A DNA stretch of 64,000 nucleotides from an uncultured Candidatus Binatia bacterium (GCA_958295985.1 OY282432.1:3133001-3197000), one strand, 5' to 3'. Counted from the stretch's first letter, positions 26,034-35,067 are shown. The notes: generated from the sequence alone by a model not told the origin. Translations and numbers: made by a program.

Positions 26034-27500
26034 CTATAGGCCGGCCCGGAGCCGGCTCGCCGCCATCACCCGGGCTGCCGCCTCCTCACACGCGGTGCCG
26101 GCAAAGAAATCCGGGTTCACGCCGGCATAGAAGCGCACCGCGTTGGTGAAGCTGAAGTCGCGAAAGTCCTCTTCGGTGATGTGCCCCCGGTCCACCAACT
26201 CGTGGGCCTCTGCCACCACCTCGGTCATGTCGGTGACGTCCCAGTGGCCGATGTCCGAGCTCATCATGGCGCCGAGCCGGGCGCCGAAGGGATTGAGCTT
26301 GTCGTTGAAGGCCCAGGCGATCATACGGTCGTCGGCCTCGCAGCCGAAGTAGAAGCGCGGCACGAAGCGGTCGCGGATGTCCTCCGCCCTCTCGATGCCG
26401 CACCGGGACCAGTCGTCGAGGACCTCGGGCCGGCGCTGCTTGCGGCCGAGCGAAGCCCGGATCCGGCCGAGCTTCTCCTCGCTTTCGATGCCGCCGTACT
26501 CCGCCACGAGCTTCATCATGAGGTCGACGTCGAGGCTCTCCGGGTCCAGCGCGGCGATGGCATCCCGGTTGCGCTTCTCCCAGTGCTCCAGGATGTCGCT
26601 GTACAGGCCGCACGCCCACCCGACCCCACACTCCAGAAAAGCAAAGTTAAGCATCGGAAAGCGATACGTAACCCCGCCGAAAAACAAGGCTTTGCACATG
26701 GCCTCGCCGGCTGCAGCGAAGTGGCCGATGTGGTTGTACATGTAGTTGGACACCGAGCGCCGGCTGCCCCAACCCTGGCCGCTGGCGTGGGACGTCGGCG
26801 CCACGCCCAGCTCCAGGCAACGCTGCCAGAACGGATCGTAGTCGTGGTCGCTGTCCAGGGCCAGGGTGTCGATGTAGCGGGCGAAGGGCGCCAGGTCCGG
26901 CCGCTCCTTCCGTACCCGCGGGATGGGACGGTCCACGTGGGAGATGACGATGGTCTTGAGACCCAACTCGCGGACGGCGTACTCGGTGTCCTCGATGGCC
27001 TCTTCCGGTGTATGAGTGGGAATCACCGCAGCCGGGGTCATCCGGTCGGAGCATTCGCCGTAAAATTCCGCGTGGAACTTGTTCAACGCGCGACAGGATA
27101 CCCGGCGCAGCTCCTCGTCCTCGAACCGGGGCGGGCCGCTCAACCCCTCGGTGGGATAGAGCACGGCGAAATCGAGTCCCAGCCGGTCCATTCTCTCGTG
27201 CAGCAGGCGCGGCAACGACGCCGTGGCCCGGTCCAGGGTGTTGCGCGCCGGACGCGCCCACCAGGGCGGGCAATGCGCCCGGACGTTGCGACGCTCAACC
27301 TCGGTCATGGAGGACCAGCGACTGTTGGACCGGGCGCTCATGGCTCGGGCGTAGCGATGCGGCATGTCGGCGCCGCCCAACTCCTTCAGGTAGTCGAGGT
27401 AGAGCGGGGTCAGCTCGACGGTGTGGCCGTCGGTGTCGATGACCGGATGGTCGAGCCGGGCGCGGACCGCTTCGGATTCGAAGGTCTGTCCTGAACTCAT
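26034..27500 (-). CDS. Amidohydrolase family 2 protein, long form (A4)
   Basis: 488 residues, about 110 longer than its neighbours. ATG 27500 was chosen over the preceding in-frame GTG. First-strand motif VIDTDGHTVE near residues 20-28. The Asp motif near the end is SSDIGHWDVTDM instead of STDYPH. It ends FRDFSFTNAVRFYAGVNPDFFAGTACEEAAA, resembling a branch of large amidohydrolase-2 proteins. Extra length lies in the N-terminal third (RARWSSMTEVERRNVRAHCP-type segment) and around residues 330-400. Upstream on the same strand, 64 bp away, is an NAD-dependent epimerase. Confidence 0.9.
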   Translation of the reverse strand: MSSGQTFESEAVRARLDHPVIDTDGHTVELTPLYLDYLKELGGADMPHRYARAMSARSNSRWSSMTEVERRNVRAHCPPWWARPARNTLDRATASLPRLLHERMDRLGLDFAVLYPTEGLSGPPRFEDEELRRVSCRALNKFHAEFYGECSDRMTPAAVIPTHTPEEAIEDTEYAVRELGLKTIVISHVDRPIPRVRKERPDLAPFARYIDTLALDSDHDYDPFWQRCLELGVAPTSHASGQGWGSRRSVSNYMYNHIGHFAAAGEAMCKALFFGGVTYRFPMLNFAFLECGVGWACGLYSDILEHWEKRNRDAIAALDPESLDVDLMMKLVAEYGGIESEEKLGRIRASLGRKQRRPEVLDDWSRCGIERAEDIRDRFVPRFYFGCEADDRMIAWAFNDKLNPFGARLGAMMSSDIGHWDVTDMTEVVAEAHELVDRGHITEEDFRDFSFTNAVRFYAGVNPDFFAGTACEEAAARVMAASRLRAGL

Positions 27501-27563
27501 CACTCGCTTCCCTTTTCGTGCGGTTCCCCTTGCGCGCCGGGTCCATGCCGGCGCGCCGCGGCG

Positions 27564-28514
27564 TCACGCCCCCTGCGCCAGCGCGTCCAGGTCGCCGACA
27601 TAGTCCTGCAGCGCCGAGCCCAGGGTGAACTGCGGTTCCCAGCCCAGGTATTCCCTGGCCCGCGTGATGTCCAGCGGCTGCTTCGCGCCCTCATGCGGAG
27701 TCCCGTCCGGCACGACCTCCACCTCCAGCCCCGGGTAGATCGCTCTGGCCTCCGCCACCAACTCGTCGAAGGTAGTCACCAAGCCCGTGCCGATGTTGAA
27801 CACGTTCACCCGCGGCACCGGCACGACCGCCGCCAGATCGACCGCGCGGCCCACGTCCTTGGCGTAGATCCGCTCCAGCGGCCGGGCCTGGCGCCGGGCA
27901 ATCCTGGCGACTCCGCCGTCCCGGCCGCGGGTGAGGAGCGTATGCGTGACAGCGCCGCTCTCGGCCCCACCCAGGAAATGCCCCAGCCCGAACACGTGGG
28001 CCAACCGCACCACCATCAGCTCGAAGCCGAAGATCCCCTGGTACGCCTCCAGCACGAGTTCCTGGACGGCCTTGGAGTTGCCGTAGGCCGTGCTGTCACC
28101 CCGCTGGAGCGTTTCGGGCACGAGTGTCGATCCCTCGAACGCACGGTTGTAGACGCTCAACGTGCTCACGTGCACCACCCGCTGGACTCCGGTCAACCGC
28201 ACCGCCTCGGCGACGTTGATGGTGCCCTGGATATTGACGTTGAAGGCCCAATAGCCCTCCTGGGCCACACGGCCGGCGATGATGGCCGCGGTGTGCAGCA
28301 CCGTATCAATGTCATGAGCCTTGATGATTCCGGTGAGGCCCGGCAGATCCAGCACGTCCCCCTGAAGGGACACGTAGTCCGCGGACCCGAGCTTGCTCTT
28401 CAGAAAATCATCCCGCGGCTGGAAGTCGAGGAAGACCAGACGCTCGCCCCGCACCGCGGCACAGGCCCCGAAGGAGGCCCCAATAAGCCCACTGCCCGTG
28501 ATCAGAGTCGCCAT
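27564..28514 (-). CDS. NAD-dependent epimerase/dehydratase family protein (E1)
   Basis: 316 residues from ATG 28514 (MATLITGSGLIGASFG). Extended SDR: the nucleotide motif reads TGSGLIGAS (G-x-G-x-x-G), catalytic YGNSK (Tyr/Lys) near residue 147, and Ser in HVSTLSVYN. The C-terminal substrate domain closes with LGWEPQFTLGSALQDYVGDL, typical of sugar-nucleotide epimerases/dehydratases. It forms a unit with A4 and A3. A paralogue (E2, 30613) is paired with A5, so amidohydrolase-epimerase pairing occurs twice. Confidence 0.93.
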   Translation of the reverse strand: MATLITGSGLIGASFGACAAVRGERLVFLDFQPRDDFLKSKLGSADYVSLQGDVLDLPGLTGIIKAHDIDTVLHTAAIIAGRVAQEGYWAFNVNIQGTINVAEAVRLTGVQRVVHVSTLSVYNRAFEGSTLVPETLQRGDSTAYGNSKAVQELVLEAYQGIFGFELMVVRLAHVFGLGHFLGGAESGAVTHTLLTRGRDGGVARIARRQARPLERIYAKDVGRAVDLAAVVPVPRVNVFNIGTGLVTTFDELVAEARAIYPGLEVEVVPDGTPHEGAKQPLDITRAREYLGWEPQFTLGSALQDYVGDLDALAQGA

Positions 28515-28668
28515 GCCGGGCAATCTAGCATGGACGGCGCGGGGTTGGGAGAGGGGCGCGACTGGCGTGGATTTTGCTCACTTGCATGACGTTCAAGGAA
28601 CCCTGGGCTGGTAAGGGAACTGAGTCAGCAGCCGTTACAGAACGAGGAATCGCGGAGGTGAAACAGTC

Positions 28669-29274
28669 ATGAACTGGACATCCAGTGAGATTGTCGGAGT
28701 CCTGAGTTTTCTCTTGCCCGGATTCGTGTCAGCGGCCATCTTCTACTCACTTACGTCGTATCCCAAACCGAGCCCCTTCGACCGCGTGGTCCAAGCTCTG
28801 ATCTTCACCGTGATTGGGAAGGCCGTCATGGGCGTAGTCCTCTTCTTTGGGTCCATTGTGGACGACGACCCTTGGCGCAAGGAATGGGAACTCCTGCTTT
28901 CTGTCTTGGTCGCTGTTGCCCTTGGACTGCTGACCGCTTACTTCCTCAATCGGGATACGTTGCATCGCCTTCTTCGTCGGCTCGGTGTAACCAGAGAACG
29001 CTCCTACGCGTCGGAGTGGTACTCCGCCTTCTCACTCCATTGCGACTGCTATGTTATGTTACACCTTCAAGGAGGACGTCGCCTTTACGGCTGGCCTGAA
29101 GAATGGCCAAGCCGTCCCGGCGAAGGCCATTTCCGAATCGCGGAAGCCGAATGGCTGACCGATGAAGAGGCGATACCTGCGAAGGGAGTATCAGCGATTT
29201 TGATCCCGGTCGACCAAGTCGAAATGGTCGAGTTCGTGAGTCAAGCAGAACCCGAGGAGTTGAGTGATGGCTAA
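28669..29274 (+). CDS. DUF6338 family membrane protein
   Basis: 201 residues. The N-terminal half has three hydrophobic segments (about 8-27, 40-62 and 72-92: VGVLSFLLPGFVSAAIFY, ALIFTVIGKAVMGVVLFFG, ELLLSVLVAVALGLLTAYF), then a soluble domain with RLYGWPEEWPSRPGEGHFRIAEAEWL, characteristic of DUF6338. Function unknown; members are often found in accessory islands. Base composition is visibly lower in GC than neighbours, and it interrupts two amidohydrolase-epimerase blocks, suggesting recent acquisition. It is translationally coupled to a tiny proline-rich ORF. Confidence 0.85.
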   Translation: MNWTSSEIVGVLSFLLPGFVSAAIFYSLTSYPKPSPFDRVVQALIFTVIGKAVMGVVLFFGSIVDDDPWRKEWELLLSVLVAVALGLLTAYFLNRDTLHRLLRRLGVTRERSYASEWYSAFSLHCDCYVMLHLQGGRRLYGWPEEWPSRPGEGHFRIAEAEWLTDEEAIPAKGVSAILIPVDQVEMVEFVSQAEPEELSDG

Positions 29275-29395
29275 GGAACCGAACCCTCCACCTTCCAGGC
29301 GAGCCGACGACAAACGAAGCGGCCTCTCGCCCAAACCCACAGGCTACAGGAAACCGCCACCACCGCCGGCACCGCCACCTAAGAAGAAGGATTAG
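29267..29395 (+). CDS. 42-residue proline-rich, lysine-ended protein partnered with DUF6338
   Basis: Starts at ATG 29267, overlapping the DUF6338 stop by 8 bases, with GAGGAG 8 bases upstream (CGAGGAGTTGAGTGATG). The product begins MAKEPNPPPSRRADDKRS and ends with a proline run followed by KKKD. It looks like a cytoplasmic ligand-type peptide (polyproline plus basic tail). The overlap and ribosome site argue that it is a real gene. No homologue named; function unknown. Confidence 0.65.
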   Translation: MAKEPNPPPSRRADDKRSGLSPKPTGYRKPPPPPAPPPKKKD

Positions 29396-29428
29396 CGAGC
29401 GCTGTCCGCGTACGGGCTAAGGCGCCGC

Positions 29429-30544
29429 TCAGTTCGCGCCGTAGAGCCTCGCACAGTTGTCCCAGAGAATCTTCTTGAGGGAACTGTTGCTCAGCCCGGG
29501 AGTCTCCATGAACTCCTCCACGGCGTGCGGGTAGTGCGCGTCGATGTGCGGGTAGTCGGTGGAGATGACGATGTTGTCGTCACCGAGCCGGCCGACGACG
29601 TCGGTCACGAGGTACTCGTCCACGTCTACCGAGATGTAGCACTGGTCCAGGAAGTATTCGCTGGGCTTCCGGGACAGGGGCACATCCGTTAGGGCTCCAT
29701 GCAGTTCCGCCCTTTCGTCCAGCCGGTACAGGAGCCACGGCAGCCAGGCACAGTTCCCCTCGAGAAACGCCACCTTGAGGGTCGGGAACTTCTCCAGCAC
29801 GCCGCCGCCGCAGAAGGCCGACACCGCCAGTTGCAGCTCGATGGGGTTGCGCAGCGCCATGGCGATGACGCTGGAGTTGGGGTGGCCGTAGAACTCCCGC
29901 GCCACCTGCTGCTGCTTGGGGTTCGCCGGCGGATGAAAGCACAGCGGCACCTTCAGCCGATCGATCTCCGCCCACAACGGGTCGTAGTAGCGGTCGTGGA
30001 TGCGCCGGCCGTTCACCGGCTCCGGACAGACCGACAGCCCTACCACCCCCAGCTCCGTCACCGCCCTCCGTGCCTCGTCCACGGCCAGGTCCACGTCGTG
30101 CAGCGTCAACAGCCCCGACGCCTTCATGCGTTCCGGCCGCTCGCCGCAGAAGTCCGCGATCCAGTCGTTCCACGCCCGGCACAGGTCGTTGGCGTATTCG
30201 GGCTCGAAGCCGTCGTCGCAATGGAGCGGAGAGGTACGGAACATGACCGCCACGTCGAGCCCTTCGTTGTCCATGGCCACCACCTGGGACGGCGCATCGT
30301 AGCCGTGCTCCAGGGCGTAACCGTAGCGGTCCGCGACCTTGTCCTCGCCGTGCTCCAGCAGTTTCTCCCGCGGCCGCATCACCTTGCCGTTGCCGAGGCT
30401 GAACTCGATGCGGCCGTGCTTGGTGCGGTCCTTGCCGACGGGGATGCGATCGCCCCACTTGGGGTTCATGTACTTCTCATAGAGATCCTGAGCGTCGTAG
30501 ACGTGCATGTCGCTGTCGAAGACCCGGTACCCGTTCCTGGCCAT
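29429..30544 (-). CDS. Amidohydrolase family 2 protein (A5)
   Basis: 371 residues; ATG 30544 with AGAGGAG 7 bases upstream. Ligand motifs: FDSDMH (9-14), CFHPPANP, and Asp in STDYPHIDAHYPHAVEEF; end KILWDNCARLYGAN. It is very close to A1 and A6 (shared KWGDRIP, GL-LTLHDVDLAVDEARRAVTELG and AFLEGNCAWLPWLLYRLDER). E2 lies upstream on the same strand (about 70-80 bp), repeating the E1-A4 arrangement. Confidence 0.93.
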   Translation of the reverse strand: MARNGYRVFDSDMHVYDAQDLYEKYMNPKWGDRIPVGKDRTKHGRIEFSLGNGKVMRPREKLLEHGEDKVADRYGYALEHGYDAPSQVVAMDNEGLDVAVMFRTSPLHCDDGFEPEYANDLCRAWNDWIADFCGERPERMKASGLLTLHDVDLAVDEARRAVTELGVVGLSVCPEPVNGRRIHDRYYDPLWAEIDRLKVPLCFHPPANPKQQQVAREFYGHPNSSVIAMALRNPIELQLAVSAFCGGGVLEKFPTLKVAFLEGNCAWLPWLLYRLDERAELHGALTDVPLSRKPSEYFLDQCYISVDVDEYLVTDVVGRLGDDNIVISTDYPHIDAHYPHAVEEFMETPGLSNSSLKKILWDNCARLYGAN

Positions 30545-30612
30545 TTAGTAGCTCCTCTCTTTGGCTCTGGTTGACTGCTATGAGAGCTGGATCAACTCCG
30601 GGGGAAATCACG

Positions 30613-31683
30613 TTATTCGCGGCGTTCACCGAATCCGGGCCGGTCCCGCCCACCTTGAAGGTGTCGGCGACCCGGTGACAGGTCTCCCAATGTACTGCAC
30701 CAGGGCCGACTTGCGCAAAGCCTCGATCTCCTCGTAGCCCTTGGACAGCATTCGCCCAAGTCCGCGACATAGTCCCTGAAGCCCTCCTCCCTTGTGTATT
30801 GCGGCTCCCATCCCAGCAATTCGCCGGCTCTGGAATGATCCATGGGCTGCTTGACCGGGGTGTCGGGGGGCGGACCGGGCAGGATCTCGACTCCCAAACC
30901 GGGGAGAACCTCCCTGATGGCCCGGGTCAACTCGTCGAAGGTCAGGACCTCCCCGCTGCCGATGTTGAAATTCGTCTCTTCCGGCAGCGGGATGGTGGCA
31001 GCGATGTCGACGGCGCGGCCCACGTCCTTTGCGTAGACGTACTCGAAGTCCGTGGTCAGGGGCCGGGGTACACGAGCCACCTCGCCGCTCAGGCCGCATT
31101 GCATCAGGGTCTGGATGAGCCGGCCACCGGCAGAGCCTCCCTGGAAATGACCGAGCCCGTAGAGTTTCGCGAGGCGGAGGACGACGACCTCGAAGCCGTA
31201 GAGGCGCTGGTATGCCTCCACCATCAGCTCCTTGACCACCTTGGTGTTTCCGTAGAGCACGCCGTCGCCGCGCGGGAAATCCTCGCGCAGCGGCGCAGAA
31301 CAATCACGGCGTTGGTCGTAGACGCTGAGTGAGCTGATCTGGACCAGGCGCTTGACGCCCGCGAGCCGCACCGCTTCGAGGACGTTGACCGTTCCCATGA
31401 CGTTGATCCGGATGCCGGTGTAGGGTGCTTCCGCAACCTTGGTGCCGATCAATCCGGCGGTGTGTACCACGGTGTCCACGCGGTGCTTCGTGATGTGGTG
31501 AAGCAGCGCCGGCAGGTCGAGGATATCGCCCTGTACGAATACGATGTCCGCTCCCGGAACCTTCTTCTCGAGGAATTCGCGGCGGGGTTGCGCGTCATAG
31601 AAGACCAGCCGGGCATCCCTTTGCACCGCGGCCTGGGCGAAGGACGTTCCGACGAGGCCCGAACCGGTAACCAGCGTTGTCAC
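30613..31683 (-). CDS. NAD-dependent epimerase/dehydratase family protein (E2), C-terminus apparently frameshifted
   Basis: Paralogue of E1: MTTLVTGSGLVGTSFAQ nucleotide motif, QISSLSVYDQRRD with Ser, and YGNTK near residue 147. It matches E1 up to GWEPQYTREEGFRDYVADLG (near residue 305). After that the listed frame gives an Arg/Cys-rich tail (ECCPRATRRSRLCASRPWC). The alternate frame continues naturally as RMLSKGYEEIEALRKSALV and on to a stop at 30626. This points to a one-base loss near 30755, either real or a sequencing error. It lies upstream of A5. Confidence 0.85.
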   Translation of the reverse strand: MTTLVTGSGLVGTSFAQAAVQRDARLVFYDAQPRREFLEKKVPGADIVFVQGDILDLPALLHHITKHRVDTVVHTAGLIGTKVAEAPYTGIRINVMGTVNVLEAVRLAGVKRLVQISSLSVYDQRRDCSAPLREDFPRGDGVLYGNTKVVKELMVEAYQRLYGFEVVVLRLAKLYGLGHFQGGSAGGRLIQTLMQCGLSGEVARVPRPLTTDFEYVYAKDVGRAVDIAATIPLPEETNFNIGSGEVLTFDELTRAIREVLPGLGVEILPGPPPDTPVKQPMDHSRAGELLGWEPQYTREEGFRDYVADLGECCPRATRRSRLCASRPWCSTLGDLSPGRRHLQGGRDRPGFGERRE

Positions 31684-31753
31684 GGTACCCTCCGAGGTGA
31701 CCGAACGTCTTTGCGTTGTCCGCGGGACCCTTGGTAACCGGCCTCAAGCGCTT

Positions 31754-33127
31754 TCAGCCGTTGTCCGCCAGGAAGTAGCCGCCCGTGACTGCGTCGTGCC
31801 AGGTCTTGGCAGCGACCGGGGCGACGCCCAGGGGCAGGTCGGCCTCCGGCTTCCAGTAGGAGTGGACGCCGGCCTGGAAGTGGACGAGCGCGGTCTTGGG
31901 AGCGGGTTCCATGCGCGCGTACATGGGCATCACCAGGCTCCGGTAGGTGGCGGCGTCGTGGTCACGGCTGTCCTTGGTGACGCAGAAGAGGACCGGCGGC
32001 ACCGGCTTGACGCCCGGGCCCCGAAGCTCCCGTCCATAACCGAGGAAGTGTTGCACCAGCGCTTCGGTGGCGTCTGTGTCCAGGCCCATGCGCCGGGCCG
32101 AGACCCGGGCGGCTTCTTCCAGCGACGGCTCGATGTTGGCGCTGACGACGTACTCGCACTTGAACTGAGGCCGCGCCCGGGCGGCCTCCCAGGCCTCCAT
32201 GACCTCCTCGATGACCAGCGGCAGGCGCATGAGGGCCACGGGGCCGTCCTGGCCGAGCTTCTCGGGCCCGATGTAGCGCGCCTTGTCGCGCCAGGTGCGG
32301 ATGTAGAGCTCGTAGAAGGGGTCCACGCGGCTGGTTTCGGTCACGCGCCTTTCGAAGTCGCCGATGGCGCCGAGAGAACCGATGACCTTGAGCTTGGCTT
32401 CGTTGATGTAGCCGAAGGCGGAGTTCTCGACGGCCATGACGCCGGCGATGTTGGGCACCCGCTGGGACAGCATGAAGACGAACGGACCGCCGGTGGAGTG
32501 GCCGTGTACGTATACGGAGTACTCCCCGTCCGGAAGATTGCGCGCCATCACCTGCTTGCCGCCCTCCTCGAAGGCCGCTGGCCAGCCCGCAAGACGGTGC
32601 CAGAAGGTGGTGCCGGGCTTGGCATGGAGCACGGTGCGGGTGCCGTACCGTTCGCGGATGGAGCTGTCCTTCACCACCTCGTACTGGTCCGGGGTGATGT
32701 GCTCGCCGCTCAACCAGATGGGCGTGCGAATGGCGCCGTCCGGGTTGATGGTGTCCCCGGGCCAGTTCCGTGACGGGCCGTCCAGAAAGAGACGCCCCGG
32801 ATACGTCATGGTGGCGACCTTGAACCCGAACTTCCCTGCCAGTAGCCGCGCCACCGGCGCCATGGTCTTGAAGTCGCCGTCGCCGCCGGAGAGAAGATAG
32901 ACCCCCGCCTTCCGCCCGTCCGCGCCCACGAGGATCCTTCCGGGGTCCTCGGGCTCGTAGACCTGCGCGCCGATGTCCCAGTCCATCCCCACCGCCTGGA
33001 TGCGGAACAGGTCCTCATACTCCTTGAGCGGGATATCCGGCATCGCCAACACCGCGCCGGAGTCCGCCAGACACTGCTCCCGTGACATCTCCGTCGGTGG
33101 CTTCCAGACGGCGTTCCCCTTCGTCAT
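31754..33127 (-). CDS. Alpha/beta hydrolase-like protein of unknown specificity
   Basis: 457 residues from ATG 33127 (AGGAGAG 5-10 bases upstream). GVYLLSGGDGDFKTMAPVARLLAGKFGFKVATMTYPGR and the nucleophile elbow VHGHSTGGPFVFML (Ser near residue 215) identify an alpha/beta-hydrolase fold. FQAGVHSYW near the C-terminus offers a catalytic His. The protein is longer than common hydrolases, with N-terminal and helical lid additions. No signal peptide. It is located between E2 and A6 on the same strand. Substrate unknown; ester or lactone cleavage in the same pathway is possible. Confidence 0.7.
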   Translation of the reverse strand: MTKGNAVWKPPTEMSREQCLADSGAVLAMPDIPLKEYEDLFRIQAVGMDWDIGAQVYEPEDPGRILVGADGRKAGVYLLSGGDGDFKTMAPVARLLAGKFGFKVATMTYPGRLFLDGPSRNWPGDTINPDGAIRTPIWLSGEHITPDQYEVVKDSSIRERYGTRTVLHAKPGTTFWHRLAGWPAAFEEGGKQVMARNLPDGEYSVYVHGHSTGGPFVFMLSQRVPNIAGVMAVENSAFGYINEAKLKVIGSLGAIGDFERRVTETSRVDPFYELYIRTWRDKARYIGPEKLGQDGPVALMRLPLVIEEVMEAWEAARARPQFKCEYVVSANIEPSLEEAARVSARRMGLDTDATEALVQHFLGYGRELRGPGVKPVPPVLFCVTKDSRDHDAATYRSLVMPMYARMEPAPKTALVHFQAGVHSYWKPEADLPLGVAPVAAKTWHDAVTGGYFLADNG

Positions 33128-33161
33128 CAACGTCTCTCCTATCGAAAACGCCCTCGGCTGC

Positions 33162-34274
33162 TCAGTCCATCCCGTACAGCCGGGCGCAGTTGGTCCATAG
33201 AATCTTCTCGAAGGACTCCTTCTTCAGTCCGGGAAGGGACTGGAAGGTGGCGACCGCCTCCGGCCAGCGGGAGTCGATGTGCGGGTAGTCGGTGGAGAAG
33301 ACGATGTTGTCATCGCCCAGGTAGTCGATGACGCTGACCACGAGTCCTTCGTCCACGTCCGCGGAGATGAAACATTGCTCGCGGAAATACTCGCTGGGCT
33401 TCTTTCGCAGCGGGATTTCCGCCATGGCCCCCTGGAGCTCGCAGTACTCGTCGAGGCGGTACATCAACCACGGCAGCCAGCTACAGTTGCCCTCGAGAAA
33501 GGCCACCCCGCCGGCGCAGAAGGCGCTGACGGCCAGGATCAACTCCACCGGATTGCGCAGGGGATTGACCAGCAGTTGTTCGTTGGGATGCCCCTCGAAA
33601 CGGCGGGACACCTGCACCTGATTGGGCCGGGCCGGCGGATGAAAGCAGATGGGCACGTCGAGTGCCACGGCCTCGGCCCAGAGGGGGTCGAACTCCCGGT
33701 CGTGGATGTGCCGCCCGTTGATGGGCTCCGGGCACAGGGACAACCCCACCGCGCCCAACTCCTTCACCGACCGCCGGGCCTCCCGGACCGCGAGGTCCAC
33801 GTCGTGAAGCGTGATCAATGCCGACCCCTTGAGCCGCGACGGATCGGCGCTGCAGAAGTCCCGCATCCACTCGTTCCAGGCCTTGCAGAGATCGTTGGCG
33901 TAGTCGGGCTCGAAGTCCTCGTTGGTATGCAGCGGCGAGGTGCGGAACTGCACGGCCATGTCCAGTCCTTCCTCGTCCATGGCTTCGATCTGCGAGAAAT
34001 TGTCGTAGTTCCGGCTGGCGGGCCGGGTATACGCGTCTTTCTGACGCTTCTCGTGAAATTCCACCACTTTGCCCGGGGTCCGGATGGGGGTACCGTCGCC
34101 CAGGACATAGCGCGTCATGCCATGGCGTGTAAGCCCCTTTCCCTCCCGTTCCTCCCGCGGCGCTCCGCGGGGGATGCGGTCACCCCACTTGGGGTTCATG
34201 TAGTTGAGGTAGAGGTCGTGCGGCTCGAACACGTGCATGTCGCTATCGAGTATCCTCAAACCGTCTCTCGTCAT
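33162..34274 (-). CDS. Amidohydrolase family 2 protein with internal 9-residue deletion (A6)
   Basis: 370 residues from ATG 34274 (CGGAGG 6 bases upstream); the Arg-rich frame further upstream is not used. Motifs: LDSDMH, CFHPPARP, STDYPHIDSRWPEAVATF, ILWTNCARLYGMD. Closest to A1 and A5, but where they read GGGVLE-FP-L-VAFLEG this protein reads AGGVAFLEG. Nine residues, corresponding to 27 bp near 33507, are missing from a conserved barrel strand. Activity may be reduced or lost. It is 34 bp downstream-to-upstream neighbour of the alpha/beta hydrolase gene on the same strand. Confidence 0.9.
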   Translation of the reverse strand: MTRDGLRILDSDMHVFEPHDLYLNYMNPKWGDRIPRGAPREEREGKGLTRHGMTRYVLGDGTPIRTPGKVVEFHEKRQKDAYTRPASRNYDNFSQIEAMDEEGLDMAVQFRTSPLHTNEDFEPDYANDLCKAWNEWMRDFCSADPSRLKGSALITLHDVDLAVREARRSVKELGAVGLSLCPEPINGRHIHDREFDPLWAEAVALDVPICFHPPARPNQVQVSRRFEGHPNEQLLVNPLRNPVELILAVSAFCAGGVAFLEGNCSWLPWLMYRLDEYCELQGAMAEIPLRKKPSEYFREQCFISADVDEGLVVSVIDYLGDDNIVFSTDYPHIDSRWPEAVATFQSLPGLKKESFEKILWTNCARLYGMD

Positions 34275-34465
34275 GGGATACCTCCGTTCCCGGCGGACCG
34301 TCTCAGCCCTGGTCCGCCTCACCTTCGGTATACGCCTCCGCCGGGAAATCCGCCGCATGCATGACCCGAATGGACGGCCCCTCCTCCCGAAGCGCGCTGC
34401 CGCAACGCGCCTCGGTCTGGTGGAGAGCCACCGGTCCGGCGCCCGGATATACTTGAGGACCTGCG

Positions 34466-34969
34466 TCAGCCGCCGTAGAAGGTCTTCTCTCCCAGATCCT
34501 TGAGAAGGAGCGTGGCGTCATCCGCGCGGCCCGAGATCTCGGCCCTGACGCCGGCCTCCACCACCTCTCCGATGAACACGGAATGGTCGCCCTTCTCCAC
34601 GGTGTCCACGAGCTTGCACTCCACGAACGCAGGCGCATTGGCCAGCACCGGAGCGCCGGTCACGCCCGCGGAAAAGGCTTCGCCGCCTATGGTGTCCCCT
34701 TCCCTTTCCAGCGACTTGAAGAAGGTGAAGGCCAGCCCCTGCTGACCCTTGCCCAAGACATTCAGGGCAAAGGTCCCGGACTCCTTGATGATGCCGTGGG
34801 CACCGGAGTCCGCCTTGACGCCCACCGCCACCAACGGAGGCGCAAAGGAAGCCTGGGTCGCCCAGTTCACGGTGGCCGCGGCCACCCGGCCGTCCCCGGC
34901 TTCACTCGTCAACACGTACAAACCGTAGGGAATCATGCGTAGCGCGGTCTTCTTGGCATCGGCGTCCAT
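34466..34969 (-). CDS. Flavin reductase-like domain protein
   Basis: 167 residues; AAGGAGGAGAGA directly precedes ATG 34969. KTALRMIPYGLYVLTSEAGDGRVAAATVNWATQASFAPPLVAVGV matches the FMN-binding split-barrel of flavin reductases (the GxxAATVNW-like isoalloxazine loop). HGIIKESGTFALNVLG, GAPVLANAPAFVECKL and DHSVFIGEV are further family strands. It may provide reduced FMN to a monooxygenase or act as a small FMN oxidoreductase. It is upstream of A6 on the same strand, 190 bp away. Confidence 0.9.
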   Translation of the reverse strand: MDADAKKTALRMIPYGLYVLTSEAGDGRVAAATVNWATQASFAPPLVAVGVKADSGAHGIIKESGTFALNVLGKGQQGLAFTFFKSLEREGDTIGGEAFSAGVTGAPVLANAPAFVECKLVDTVEKGDHSVFIGEVVEAGVRAEISGRADDATLLLKDLGEKTFYGG

Positions 34970-35067
34970 TCTCTCCTCCTTGAATCTCCCGGAATCGCCC
35001 GCGCCGCCGCCCTGCGCGCGGGCCGTGAATCGACAGCCAAATTAGCAATTCCGGGGGAAGCCGTAAA

